Shown one piece after another: positions 5,729 through 12,601 of a DNA stretch of 12,601 nt. How positions within the stretch are numbered: the stretch's first letter is position 1; each line of letters begins with the position of its first letter. Source of the stretch: IMCC26207 sp044357715 (GTDB lineage: Bacteria > Actinomycetota > Acidimicrobiia > Acidimicrobiales > Microtrichaceae); NCBI GenBank assembly GCA_044357715.1, contig JBIKPA010000069.1:1-12601 (forward strand). The letters run 5' to 3'. The translations under genes were made by a program, and so were the position numbers. The notes beneath the pieces are model-generated. The model was not told the origin of the DNA. It saw nothing but the letters and a program-made list of their open reading frames with translations, and made no database searches.

Positions 5729-6379
5729 ATGATTTCTGTTTTCTTGGTTGATGATCACGAGATTGTGCGTCGCGGAGTTAGGGAACTCTTAGAGTCCGCT
5801 GGTGACATAACCGTGTTGGGAGAAGCTGGGAGTGTCAAAGAGGCCCTCTCCCTAGTTCCGCAGGAACTGCCAGACGTCTTAGTCCTTGACGTCCGACTTC
5901 CAGACGGTACCGGAATTGAGGTCTGCCGACAGATCAGATCAGACCACCCAGAGGTTCGCTGCCTCATGTTGACTGCCTTCGAAGAAGATGAAGCGTTGAT
6001 TAATGCAGTTCTAGCAGGGGCTGACGGGTTTGTACTCAAGCAAATACAAGGAAACGAGCTAATCGAGGCGATTCGTGCCATCGCTGGCGGTAGGACCCTG
6101 CTTGATCCGGCAAACCTTGAAGCAGCACGGGGCCGACTACGAGGCGAAAGCGCCGACTCAGCTGCCCGCCTGCAATACCTGACCCCACAAGAGTTGCGGA
6201 TTTTGGAGTGCTTGGCTGATGGGCTGACGAACCGTCAAATTGCTGAGCAAATGTTTCTCGCCGAGAAGACGGTTAAGAATTACGTGTCGAGTTTGCTTTC
6301 TAAAATGGGTGTTTCGCGCAGAACCGAGGCGGCTGTGTTTGCGGCTCGGAAACAAGTTCGTGAGGAGCGGCGGCGCTAA
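5729..6379 (+). CDS. NarL/FixJ-family response regulator, DevR/DosR-like
   Basis: A 216-residue response regulator. Receiver domain (1-120): acidic pair Asp8-Asp9 (FLVDDHEIVRRG), phospho-acceptor Asp54 in VLDVRLPDG, Thr82 in MLTAF and Lys104 in FVLKQ, all intact. LuxR-type helix-turn-helix (about 150-205): LTPQELRILECLADGLTNRQ followed by the recognition helix AEKTVKNYV with Lys180, Lys183 and Asn184. As remembered, the receiver opening, the LDVRLPDG loop and the recognition helix are close to Mycobacterium DosR (DevR), whose equivalent Lys/Lys/Asn contact DNA; the length is also nearly identical (217). It should be phosphorylated by the divergent PAS kinase and act as a transcription factor. 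The ATG at 5729 lacks a Shine-Dalgarno sequence within 15 nt, so a leaderless or short-leader mRNA is possible. It converges on the GGDEF-EAL gene with a 25-nt gap. Confidence 0.93.
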   Translation: MISVFLVDDHEIVRRGVRELLESAGDITVLGEAGSVKEALSLVPQELPDVLVLDVRLPDGTGIEVCRQIRSDHPEVRCLMLTAFEEDEALINAVLAGADGFVLKQIQGNELIEAIRAIAGGRTLLDPANLEAARGRLRGESADSAARLQYLTPQELRILECLADGLTNRQIAEQMFLAEKTVKNYVSSLLSKMGVSRRTEAAVFAARKQVREERRR

Positions 6380-6404
6380 CTCACCGAATCACCTACTCCT
6401 CAAG

Positions 6405-8168
6405 TTAGAGCGAGGCCTTGTACAAGCCCTCTAGAACTTGGGCTAGGTCAGCCTCAGGCACTGCTGGAGAGACAAGGAGCCCTGAGCCGGCAAAGAATCC
6501 GCTCTCCCTGAGTGTCAGCAACTCTGACTCTCGTTCAATTTTGCAGGCCATGAGTTTGACATCAAGCGCTTCCGCTAGTTGCCCCATAGCTGACAGCACC
6601 CCATTCACGGCGCCACGGACAATCATGTCTGGATCGTCGACTTGACTCACTATGGCCGCTTCGAGCTTGATTGCGTCGGCCGGCAACAAACTGAGCGAGC
6701 GGATAGCACCGTGATTCGCACTGACCTCGCTCAAGAGGATCCGAAAGCCTTGCTCGCGAAGCTCTGAAAGCACTTTCAACTTCGCTTCGAAAACCCCAGT
6801 GGGCGAGTGCGCCTCAACTTCAACCCCGATCGAGGATGCTGCGATACCGAGTGCCGCAGCATCAGAGACCAGCCAAGAGACGAATCCATCCTGTAATTCT
6901 TCAGCGGCCAGTTTGAACCAAAGAACAAACTCACCGTTCTCGAGTGCCGAAGTAGCGCTACGTAACCGCTGCAGCGCTGCTAGGCCATCTCTTCGCATCC
7001 AGCGCCCAAGCGTTGTCATGAGCCCGGCGCCCTGCGCAACGGAAAGGAACTCGGCTTCTGCTAGCAAACCGTGTTCGGGGTGATTCCAGCGCACTGAAGC
7101 TTCTGCCCCGATAGGTCGAAGGGTCTCAAGCTCAACCAATGGCTGATAATGAACCTCAAGGTGTCCTTGGGTAATAGCAGTACGCAGTTCTCTCAGCACC
7201 ATCGCTTCACGATCAACTCGTAGCCCAATAGCCTCGTCGAAGACTGCTACCCGATCGCGGCCTTGTCGTTTCGCCTCGTAGGCGGCAACGTCTGCTTGAT
7301 GAACCAGCAGGTTGGCAGTGTCACCCACCCCAGTCCAATTCTTCTCACTAGCTGCAACCCCGATGCTTGCAGAGATCGAAACATCGCTCTGGCCGATCCT
7401 AAAGGGGACTCGTAGCGCATCAATCAACTTGTCAACAATGGCGCGGACAGCAGCAGGTGATGCGGCACCCTCAAGACAGATCACAAACTCATCGCCCCCG
7501 AAGCGAGCGACCATGTCTTCACCTCGCAGCACAGAGCCCAATCTGCCCGCAATCTGGCGAAGTAGGTCGTCTCCACCGGCATGACCAAAGGTGTCATTAA
7601 TCGCCTTGAAGCGATCCAGGTCAACAAAGAGCACGGTGGTAGGCAATGTCTGGCCATTGCGTTCAAGCGACGCACAAATCCCATCAAGGGCTGCGCGCCG
7701 ATTTGGTAGCTCAGTGAGGGGATCTTGATGTGCCAAGAACCGCAGCTCATCCTCAGCACGACGACGATCCGTTATGTCGTGCGAGGTAACAGCTATTGCA
7801 TCACCAAGGGGAAGGACCTGTTCACGAATCCATCTGGGGGATTCAGTATCGGTGTCGATCTCGATTTCTTCGATCAGCGCAACACCCGAGGCCAAACAGC
7901 CTGCCCAGATCCGAATCAGCTTCGCCGCCGAGACTGGGAAAACCTCCGAGACAAGTTGGTCGAGCAGCTCGACCATGGTCTTCCTCAGTACCTTTGCAGC
8001 CGCCAAGTTAGTCACTGCAAAGCGAAAATCGACCACATTGCCATCGGCATCAAACTCTGCGGTCAAGATGGACTCTGCATCCAAGCTGGCAAAAGCAGCA
8101 CGCCGAAGCAACGAGTACTCAACTTCGGGACGCACATGCGGGCCGGGGGACGGCAAAGGATCAGGCAT
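6405..8168 (-). CDS. PAS-GGDEF-EAL protein: probable diguanylate cyclase with degenerate EAL domain
   Basis: A 587-residue soluble protein. PAS-like sensor domain (about 15-135) ending in DITDRRRAEDELRFLAHQD. GGDEF domain (147-310): metal-binding Asp183 in FVDLDRFKAINDTFGH, intact active-site GGDEF (224-228) and an intact product-inhibition I-site RGED (215-218) placed five residues before it. Cyclase activity making c-di-GMP, with feedback inhibition, is therefore expected. The EAL domain (about 320-580) is recognisable but damaged: EAL has become EAS (356-358), DDFGTG aligns with SEVSAN (480-485), AEGVE with ACKIE (541-545), and QGY with GSG (561-563). Several metal and substrate ligands are lost, so phosphodiesterase activity is improbable. 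The domain may serve as a regulatory or interaction module. The ATG has GGAGGAGGG just upstream. It may receive input from the neighbouring sensor pathway, but no direct link is visible. Confidence 0.93.
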   Translation of the reverse strand: MPDPLPSPGPHVRPEVEYSLLRRAAFASLDAESILTAEFDADGNVVDFRFAVTNLAAAKVLRKTMVELLDQLVSEVFPVSAAKLIRIWAGCLASGVALIEEIEIDTDTESPRWIREQVLPLGDAIAVTSHDITDRRRAEDELRFLAHQDPLTELPNRRAALDGICASLERNGQTLPTTVLFVDLDRFKAINDTFGHAGGDDLLRQIAGRLGSVLRGEDMVARFGGDEFVICLEGAASPAAVRAIVDKLIDALRVPFRIGQSDVSISASIGVAASEKNWTGVGDTANLLVHQADVAAYEAKRQGRDRVAVFDEAIGLRVDREAMVLRELRTAITQGHLEVHYQPLVELETLRPIGAEASVRWNHPEHGLLAEAEFLSVAQGAGLMTTLGRWMRRDGLAALQRLRSATSALENGEFVLWFKLAAEELQDGFVSWLVSDAAALGIAASSIGVEVEAHSPTGVFEAKLKVLSELREQGFRILLSEVSANHGAIRSLSLLPADAIKLEAAIVSQVDDPDMIVRGAVNGVLSAMGQLAEALDVKLMACKIERESELLTLRESGFFAGSGLLVSPAVPEADLAQVLEGLYKASL

Positions 8169-8295
8169 TTGCCCTCCTCCCGCTCAAGCTCCGCTCCACC
8201 GCTCTGAGTAGCAACATTCCCACGCAGTGTAACCCGCGCAATCAAGCGGAGGGTATCGAAGCGAGCCAAGAGCACAATGATGACATCCTGTAGGC

Positions 8296-9231
8296 GTGTC
8301 AGATCACAAGCCTCCCCTTTTTGACTACCAACCGCTCCCCGAAGAATCCAGAGTCACGTCAACTTCTGGAGTGGTGGTAGCGGCCTATGACATCTGTTCA
8401 GAGGACGGGCCCACTGCCGGGCGCCGGGACCTGTTTTTTGCCCATGCGACCGGATTCTGTGCAGGGGTATGGGCGCCAGTTGCCACTCTCCTAGGCGAGT
8501 ATCGGCGAGTATCGCTCGACTTTCGTGGCCACGGGTTGTCGACTGTTCCCACCCATGGCATGGATTGGGCAGGCACCGCCGAGGATGTTCTTGCTGTGAT
8601 TGATGCCCTTGGACTGAAGAAGCCCTTTGGTGTGGGTCATTCCATGGGCGGCGCTTCGCTGATCCTTGCCGAGCAGATGCGCCCAGGAACCTTCAGCGGA
8701 TTGTGGATCTATGAACCGATTATTTTCCCTCGGGTCGATTCAGCGCTGCTACCCGAGGAACTAGACATCACGGACTTCTCTGACAAGAATCCGCTTGTGG
8801 CATCGGCACTTCGTCGAAGGTCCACCTTCTCCTCGCGGAGTGTGGCAGAGGAAAATTTCGCTTCAAAACCACCCATGAGCGACCTTTGCGCTTCAGCACT
8901 TCACGCCTATGTTCAGTATGGGTTTGAAGAACTCCCTGATGCGTCTATCACTCTTCGTTGTCGGCCCGAGGTGGAGGCAGATACCTACCGGATGGGCGCA
9001 CGCCACGATGCTTTTGCTCATCTTGAGGAAGTGGCCTGCCCCGTTACGGTGGCTCGTGGACATGCCAAATTCCCCGGCCCAGCAGACCTTGCACCGCTGA
9101 TTGCCGAGGCGCTACCCACAGCGACCCTTCAAGAGTTTCCCAGCTTGGGCCACTTCGGCCCACTACAAGACCCGGTTGCAATAGCTGCCGCAGTGGAGTC
9201 TGCTGCCGCTGCTGTCGCTGCTTCCCCCTAG
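8296..9231 (+). CDS. Alpha/beta hydrolase
   Basis: A 311-residue cytosolic alpha/beta hydrolase. Oxyanion-hole region FAHATGFCAGVW (48-59), the DFRGHG loop (75-80), nucleophile elbow GHSMGG with Ser116, and probable catalytic His286 in SLGHFGPL. The acid residue is not obvious; the RGHAKFPGP segment (from about 248) occupies the usual place. The family includes esterases, haloalkane dehalogenases, epoxide hydrolases and C-C bond hydrolases, and this sequence does not show which reaction applies. It starts at GTG; no good Shine-Dalgarno sequence precedes it (TAGGC is adjacent to the start) and CACAAT at 8273 might be a -10 element giving a very short leader. The last 25 residues are Ala-rich. 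First of three genes in the same direction, 110 nt before the PAP2 gene, and divergent from the GGDEF-EAL gene. Confidence 0.87.
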   Translation: MSDHKPPLFDYQPLPEESRVTSTSGVVVAAYDICSEDGPTAGRRDLFFAHATGFCAGVWAPVATLLGEYRRVSLDFRGHGLSTVPTHGMDWAGTAEDVLAVIDALGLKKPFGVGHSMGGASLILAEQMRPGTFSGLWIYEPIIFPRVDSALLPEELDITDFSDKNPLVASALRRRSTFSSRSVAEENFASKPPMSDLCASALHAYVQYGFEELPDASITLRCRPEVEADTYRMGARHDAFAHLEEVACPVTVARGHAKFPGPADLAPLIAEALPTATLQEFPSLGHFGPLQDPVAIAAAVESAAAAVAASP

Positions 9232-9341
9232 CATCTAGCTATGACCCTTTCACAACAGAAAATGCTGTCAACATCGGGGGTCTGCGGTGCTCACTCCATA
9301 GCAGTGACCGTTAGCTTCTCTGCCTGCGTCCGAGCAATGTC

Positions 9342-9908
9342 ATGAGTACTCACCCACGTGGCGCAATGACTGCCATTCTGCAGAGCCCCATTGTTCGGCG
9401 CTTCGATCAATCAGCCGACCTGCTTGCAAAGGCTGGGCATGGTTCCCCTGCAATTGACCGAGTTCTCTACACGCTCTCTCAGGCAGCAAACCACAGCATG
9501 TTGTGGCACTCCATCAATGCTGTCGATGCAATCACCGCTAGCCCAAGTCGGCGGAGGCGGGCTTTGCGGCGAAGTGCCATCATCGCCATCGAGCAAGCTG
9601 CCATTAATGGCCCCATTAAGTTGATAGCCAAGCGCGAGCGCCCAGAAGAAAAAGAGAATCATCCCCACCAGCTTCGCTCCCCGCAGACCAGTAGTTTTCC
9701 GAGCGGTCACGCATCAGCAGCGGCCTGCGCAGCAACACTGTTGTCTCACGACCTTGGCATGGCGCCGCTGTGGTGGACGTTAGCGGCTGGCGTGTCATGG
9801 AGCCGGGTGCATGTTGGAGTTCACCACGCTAGCGATGTTGCAGCAGGCTTGATTGCTGGCCGGACGATCGCCCGGACCGCTCAGCGGTTCTGGCCGAGCC
9901 GCTCTTAG
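9342..9908 (+). CDS. PAP2-family phosphatase
   Basis: A 188-residue membrane-associated phosphatase with all three PAP2 signatures intact: KLIAKRERP (K-x6-RP, from residue 93), PSGH (120-123) and SRVHVGVHHASD (SR-x5-H-x3-D, 154-165). The His in the third motif forms the phosphohistidine and the PSGH His is the acid catalyst in this superfamily. Hydrophobic stretches flank the motifs, but the protein is short and few segments are strongly hydrophobic. Possible substrates are phosphatidic acid, (poly)prenyl phosphates or phosphatidylglycerophosphate. Its position directly before a WS/DGAT gene (67-nt gap) makes phosphatidate to diacylglycerol attractive, but that is inference from context. The start is uncertain: ATG at 9342 lacks a clear Shine-Dalgarno sequence, and ATG at 9366 is possible and would remove eight residues. 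Confidence 0.9.
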   Translation: MSTHPRGAMTAILQSPIVRRFDQSADLLAKAGHGSPAIDRVLYTLSQAANHSMLWHSINAVDAITASPSRRRRALRRSAIIAIEQAAINGPIKLIAKRERPEEKENHPHQLRSPQTSSFPSGHASAAACAATLLSHDLGMAPLWWTLAAGVSWSRVHVGVHHASDVAAGLIAGRTIARTAQRFWPSRS

Positions 9909-9975
9909 CCCGGATGAGCGCGATTTACTTAGCTTCGGAGCGGGTTCTGTATCCGGACTGGTTAGCCTAAGAGTT

Positions 9976-11367
9976 ATGTCTGGGATTCCTTCTGACCAAG
10001 AACACATGAGCGGCTTTGAATCTCTCATGTGGGAGATGGAACGAGACCCGCAACTCTCCTCAACTTTTGCCAACCTCACACTGTTTGACAAGGTGCTCGA
10101 CCGCAAGGCGTTCCGCCTGCGAATGGAGCAAGCCATAGTTAACGTTCCTCGCTTGCGCCAGAGAGTTGTAACGAGCGCGGCCCCTTGGGAACTTCCCAGA
10201 TGGTTGGATGATCCTGAGATCGATTTAGACCATCACCTTCGATGGATGGACCTCGGCGGCGATGCAAGCCGAGACGAACTCTATGAACTCGTTGCAACGC
10301 TGAGTCGTCAACCATTCGACAGGGAGCGACCCCTCTGGGAGTTCGTAACAATCGAAGGCCTAGCCGGTGGTCGCTCTGCAATGCTGCAGCGCCTGCACCA
10401 CACCATCACTGACGGGGAGGGAGGCATTGTTTTGTCAGTTGAGTTCCTTGACTTTGAGCGTGCGCCTCAGCCGCGGGTAGCCAAATCTCCTCGGCGAGAA
10501 GTCAGGAACGTTTCTAGTACAGAAGCGAATGAATCCATGCAGCCCTGGTGGTCGAGAGCCTCTGCACCATTTGTTTCCGTCGCTAGCGGGGCGGCCTCTC
10601 TGCCATCTCGAACCGCTCACCTAGCTTCTGCAGTTCGTTCAGCCTCCCGACAAGCCCGAGTTGGTCACCGCCGCTCACCACTCTGGACCGAACGCTCGTT
10701 GGGGCGATGGTTCGGCACAACCACGCTCAACCTAGAAGATGTCTTATCCGCAGCCCACCTTCTCGGTGGAAGCGTAAATGACTTTTTTATTGCGGGCGCA
10801 GCCGACGCCGCAGGCGAACTCCACCACGTTGCAGGCCATGCAGTGCAACAACTGCGGGTATCAATGCCAGTGAGCACTCGACACGATCGATCTGCTGGCG
10901 GAAATGCATTTAGCCCAACTCAGATGCTGGTCCCTACGGGGCAGATGAACCCCGCCGAGCGCTTCAGCGAGATCCACAAGATCGTTGCAAGTGTGCGCAG
11001 CGAACGAGCAATTGAGTCTCTCGATACCGCAGCCCAAGCAGCTGCGATGCTGCCACCCGCAGCGATTCTTCGCTCGGGGCAGCACCTTGCGCACTCAGTT
11101 GATTTCGTCTGTTCAAATGTACGAGCCGCACCATTCGATCTCTTTATCGGCGGTGCCTACATGCAGGCGAACTACCCGATCGGCCCGCTCGCCGGCACGG
11201 CGTTCAACCTCACCACGATGTCTTACCGAGGCTGGCTTTTTATCGGCCTTGCTGTTGATCCGGCGGCGGTGAGCGAACCCGACGAACTTCTTGCAGAGCT
11301 TGATCGCGCATACGACAGGCTTTTCGGTGCAGTCGGCATGACCCGCCAAGCACCAGAGGAGTTCTGA
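9976..11367 (+). CDS. Wax ester synthase / diacylglycerol acyltransferase (WS/DGAT)
   Basis: A 463-residue bifunctional-type acyltransferase that transfers fatty acyl groups from acyl-CoA to diacylglycerol or fatty alcohols, forming storage lipid. It has the N-terminal MSGFESLMWEMERDP segment with STFANLTLFD, RPLWEF (about 118-123), the intact catalytic HHTITDG (His141, His142, Asp146, Gly147; HHxxxDG motif), conserved Asn-Asp in SVNDFFIAG (268-269), MPVSTR, SNV (380-382), and the C-terminal FNLTTMSYRGWLFIGLAVD. Length is normal for the family. The open frame extends to an ATG at 9853, but that part overlaps the PAP2 gene and has no family similarity. The ATG at 9976, after TAAGAG, fits the family, and ATG at 10006 is an alternative. 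Its upstream neighbour may supply diacylglycerol. Mycobacterial Tgs1, in the same family, is DosR-controlled; here a DosR-like regulator lies about 3.6 kb away. Confidence 0.92.
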   Translation: MSGIPSDQEHMSGFESLMWEMERDPQLSSTFANLTLFDKVLDRKAFRLRMEQAIVNVPRLRQRVVTSAAPWELPRWLDDPEIDLDHHLRWMDLGGDASRDELYELVATLSRQPFDRERPLWEFVTIEGLAGGRSAMLQRLHHTITDGEGGIVLSVEFLDFERAPQPRVAKSPRREVRNVSSTEANESMQPWWSRASAPFVSVASGAASLPSRTAHLASAVRSASRQARVGHRRSPLWTERSLGRWFGTTTLNLEDVLSAAHLLGGSVNDFFIAGAADAAGELHHVAGHAVQQLRVSMPVSTRHDRSAGGNAFSPTQMLVPTGQMNPAERFSEIHKIVASVRSERAIESLDTAAQAAAMLPPAAILRSGQHLAHSVDFVCSNVRAAPFDLFIGGAYMQANYPIGPLAGTAFNLTTMSYRGWLFIGLAVDPAAVSEPDELLAELDRAYDRLFGAVGMTRQAPEEF

Positions 11368-11394
11368 GGAAAAGCTTCTTAGGATGCCCGCTAG

Positions 11395-11595
11395 TTAGTT
11401 CGCGTGGGCTGCTGCATCAAGGCGAACCAAGATGCTTCGGACGTCAAGAAGCAGATCTGTGAACTCCACTGCAGATACCAGCGACCGATCTGAAGCATCA
11501 CTCAAACCACGATCAATCAGATTGAGCGCTTCTTGCATCGTGACTGATTCAACAACTGCCGTTTCAAGAATTTCGGTTTCAAGAACTTCGGTCAT
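11395..11595 (-). CDS. Small acidic orphan protein with N-terminal pentad repeats
   Basis: A 66-residue soluble, acidic protein of no family I recognise. The frame is supported by an excellent ribosome binding site: TAGGAGG lies 4 nt before the ATG at 11595. Residues 2-16 form three five-residue repeats (TEVLE, TEILE, TAVVE), two of which come from a 15-nt tandem DNA repeat (11562-11576 and 11577-11591, one mismatch). The remainder (SVTMQEALNLIDRGLSDASD, then VEFTDLLLDVRSILVRLDAA) looks like two amphipathic helices, suggesting a small helical or coiled-coil protein that may bind a partner. It converges on the WS/DGAT gene with a 27-nt gap and is divergent from the LLM gene 251 bp away. A lipid-inclusion role can be imagined from the neighbour but has no direct support. 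Confidence 0.65.
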   Translation of the reverse strand: MTEVLETEILETAVVESVTMQEALNLIDRGLSDASDRSLVSAVEFTDLLLDVRSILVRLDAAAHAN

Positions 11596-11716
11596 TTTGC
11601 CTCCTACGCTCTGCCACTTCGGGAGACCGAAGCGAGCAATACATACGGTACCAGCGCCCTAGGACAGCAGGCGACCGCTTTACGGAGAGTTCACATATCT
11701 CCTTCAGCCTTCAGAG

Positions 11717-11760
11717 CAGAAAGGGCCGCGGAGAGGGCTACAGAAAGGGCTGCAGAGAGG
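11717..11760 (+). repeat. 24-nt tandem repeat, two copies, upstream of the LLM gene
   Basis: CAGAAAGGGC begins two 20-nt copies at 11717 and 11741 that differ at two positions and are joined by GCTA (24-nt period). Immediately before them CCTTCAG is repeated in tandem (11701-11714). In frame +1 the repeats spell an alternating AERAAERATERAAER helix-like peptide, but I find no start codon for it. The repeats are in the leader region of the LLM gene, about 90 nt before its ATG. Polymerase slippage is a simple origin. Confidence 0.75.
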
Positions 11761-11846
11761 CAAAAATTCTCGGCTATTCCAGCCAGCCTGTTAGATCGCA
11801 TCCGCAACCTTGCGATCTTTGCCGCGTTGCGGAGTACGTTCTTGAG

Positions 11847-12601
11847 ATGCAGACCAAGCCTCCCGCTATCGGGGTCACCTTCGCAAGCTTCCAGAGCCTC
11901 GGAATACGGGTTGGCCTTGAGATTGCCGAAACCGCCAAAGAGTTGGGCTATTGCTCATATTGGACGGCAGAAACGGTTGGCCAAGAGGCCTTCGCCACGC
12001 TGTCTGCCGTGGGAGTGCAGCAACCTACTCTTGACCTTGGTACCGGAGTTTTGGCACTTCAGCTTCGCACGCCGATGCTGGCAGCAATGGGTGCTGCAAC
12101 CCTGCAAGACATCTCGCCAGATGCTCAAATTTTGCTGGGCGTTGGCGTTTCTTCTCCGGTCGTAGTTGGCCGCTGGCATGGGGCCACCTACTCGGATCAC
12201 CCGATTGCTCAGGTACGCGAATACCTTCAACTCACCAAGGCGTGCCTCAGCGGCGAATCAGTCACCCACCAGGGGGAGTACTACAACTGCAATAAGTTCC
12301 GTCTGGCCGTTCGTCTAGGTGAACGTCGACCGCAGCTAGTGCTCGGAGCGCTCAACCAACGCATGTTGTCATTAGCGGGCGAGCTAGCCGATGGAGTGTT
12401 GCTGAATTACTTACCCGCCTCGGCTGTGCCTTGGTGCATTGAGCAGGTTCGCAGAGCCGAGGCCGATGCAGGCAGAGAAGTTGGATCCTGCAAGGTGTAC
12501 GCATACGTCCACGTTGCAGTCTGCGACCGGGAACAAGCGCTACCAAAGGCCCGTAAAGATATCTACTCCTATGCAGTAGTCCCTGCCTATGCGCGGGCGT
12601 T
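11847..12601 (+). CDS. LLM-class, probably F420-dependent oxidoreductase (3' end beyond window)
   Basis: The 251 residues visible are from a luciferase-like monooxygenase (bacterial luciferase family, TIM barrel), most like the F420-dependent actinobacterial branch. Features: first strand PAIGVTFASF (6-15), helix LEIAETAKELGYCSYWTAE with the usual LGYCSYW-type strand end, TLDLGTGVLALQLRTP (about 61-76) followed by the AAMGAATLQD helix, ILLGVGVSSPVVVGRWHG, and PQLVLGALNQRMLSLAGELADGVLLN, the last being the typical cofactor-binding half. Known relatives catalyse F420-linked redox of alcohols, methylene-tetrahydromethanopterin or secondary metabolites; the substrate is unknown here. The ATG at 11847 is favoured by the family N-terminus; GGAG lies 12 nt upstream, which is rather far. 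It stands apart from the WS/DGAT gene, separated by the small minus-strand gene and a repeat-containing leader. Confidence 0.88.
   Translation, partial: MQTKPPAIGVTFASFQSLGIRVGLEIAETAKELGYCSYWTAETVGQEAFATLSAVGVQQPTLDLGTGVLALQLRTPMLAAMGAATLQDISPDAQILLGVGVSSPVVVGRWHGATYSDHPIAQVREYLQLTKACLSGESVTHQGEYYNCNKFRLAVRLGERRPQLVLGALNQRMLSLAGELADGVLLNYLPASAVPWCIEQVRRAEADAGREVGSCKVYAYVHVAVCDREQALPKARKDIYSYAVVPAYARA

Noticed and set aside
7725..8207. Plus-strand frame of 160 codons opposite the GGDEF-EAL gene
   Set aside because: Antisense shadow of a gene with clear PAS and GGDEF motifs; no ribosome site or recognisable domain.
9853..9975. Upstream extension of the WS/DGAT frame to an ATG within the PAP2 gene
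   Set aside because: The extra 41 residues overlap PAP2 coding sequence and lack family similarity, while the ATG at 9976 fits the conserved N-terminus.
1..12601. Mobile elements, CRISPR arrays, toxin-antitoxin or phage-defence genes
   Set aside because: No transposase, integrase, regularly spaced repeats, long terminal inverted repeats or known defence domains were seen. Every sizeable gene fits signalling, lipid/ester or redox families.

Overview
The window reads as chromosomal DNA of an actinobacterium (Actinomycetota) with moderate GC content (mid-fifties by eye). The evidence is the gene set: a DevR/DosR-type response regulator, a WS/DGAT acyltransferase of the HHxxxDG type, an F420-type LLM oxidoreductase, an MpaB-like (DUF2236) protein, a small PPOX/split-barrel flavoprotein, and actinobacterial-looking start sites (TTG and GTG starts, some with poor or no Shine-Dalgarno sequence). 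The GC level would suit an aquatic actinobacterial lineage, but the sequence does not fix the taxon. No rRNA, tRNA, CRISPR array, transposase or phage gene is visible. This looks like a core or soft-core region, not a mobile island.

Layout, left to right. (1) 1-401 (-): N-terminal part of a choloylglycine hydrolase/penicillin V acylase-like Ntn hydrolase, cut by the window edge. It is divergent from (2) 565-1527 (+), an MpaB/DUF2236 protein. That gene converges on (3) a minus-strand set, apparently one operon: an acidic orphan protein (3252-3689), a PPOX-family split-barrel protein (2837-3262, overlapping it by 11 nt) and a lipoprotein with a secretory-lipase fold (1524-2768). (4) 3690-4139 is a 450-nt gene-free stretch with several inverted repeats, including a perfect 17-bp stem and two mutually exclusive hairpins. 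(5) 4140-6379 is a divergent two-component pair: a soluble PAS-PAS sensor kinase (-) and a NarL/DosR-type regulator (+), separated by a 140-bp region with a direct repeat, dyads and a plausible promoter. (6) 6405-8168 (-): PAS-GGDEF-EAL protein with an intact GGDEF/I-site and a badly degenerate EAL domain. (7) 8296-11367 (+): alpha/beta hydrolase, PAP2 phosphatase and WS/DGAT. (8) 11395-11595 (-): a 66-aa orphan protein with a strong ribosome binding site. (9) 11847-12601 (+): an LLM-class oxidoreductase running off the right edge.

Functionally the window mixes signalling (two-component system, c-di-GMP) with neutral-lipid and ester metabolism. PAP2 could supply diacylglycerol to WS/DGAT. The exported lipase and the cytosolic alpha/beta hydrolase could act on esters. 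The DosR-like pair close to a WS/DGAT and a PPOX protein recalls the mycobacterial dormancy regulon, where DosR controls the triacylglycerol synthase Tgs1. Here the sensor has PAS domains where DosS/DosT have GAF domains, and any regulatory link is inference.
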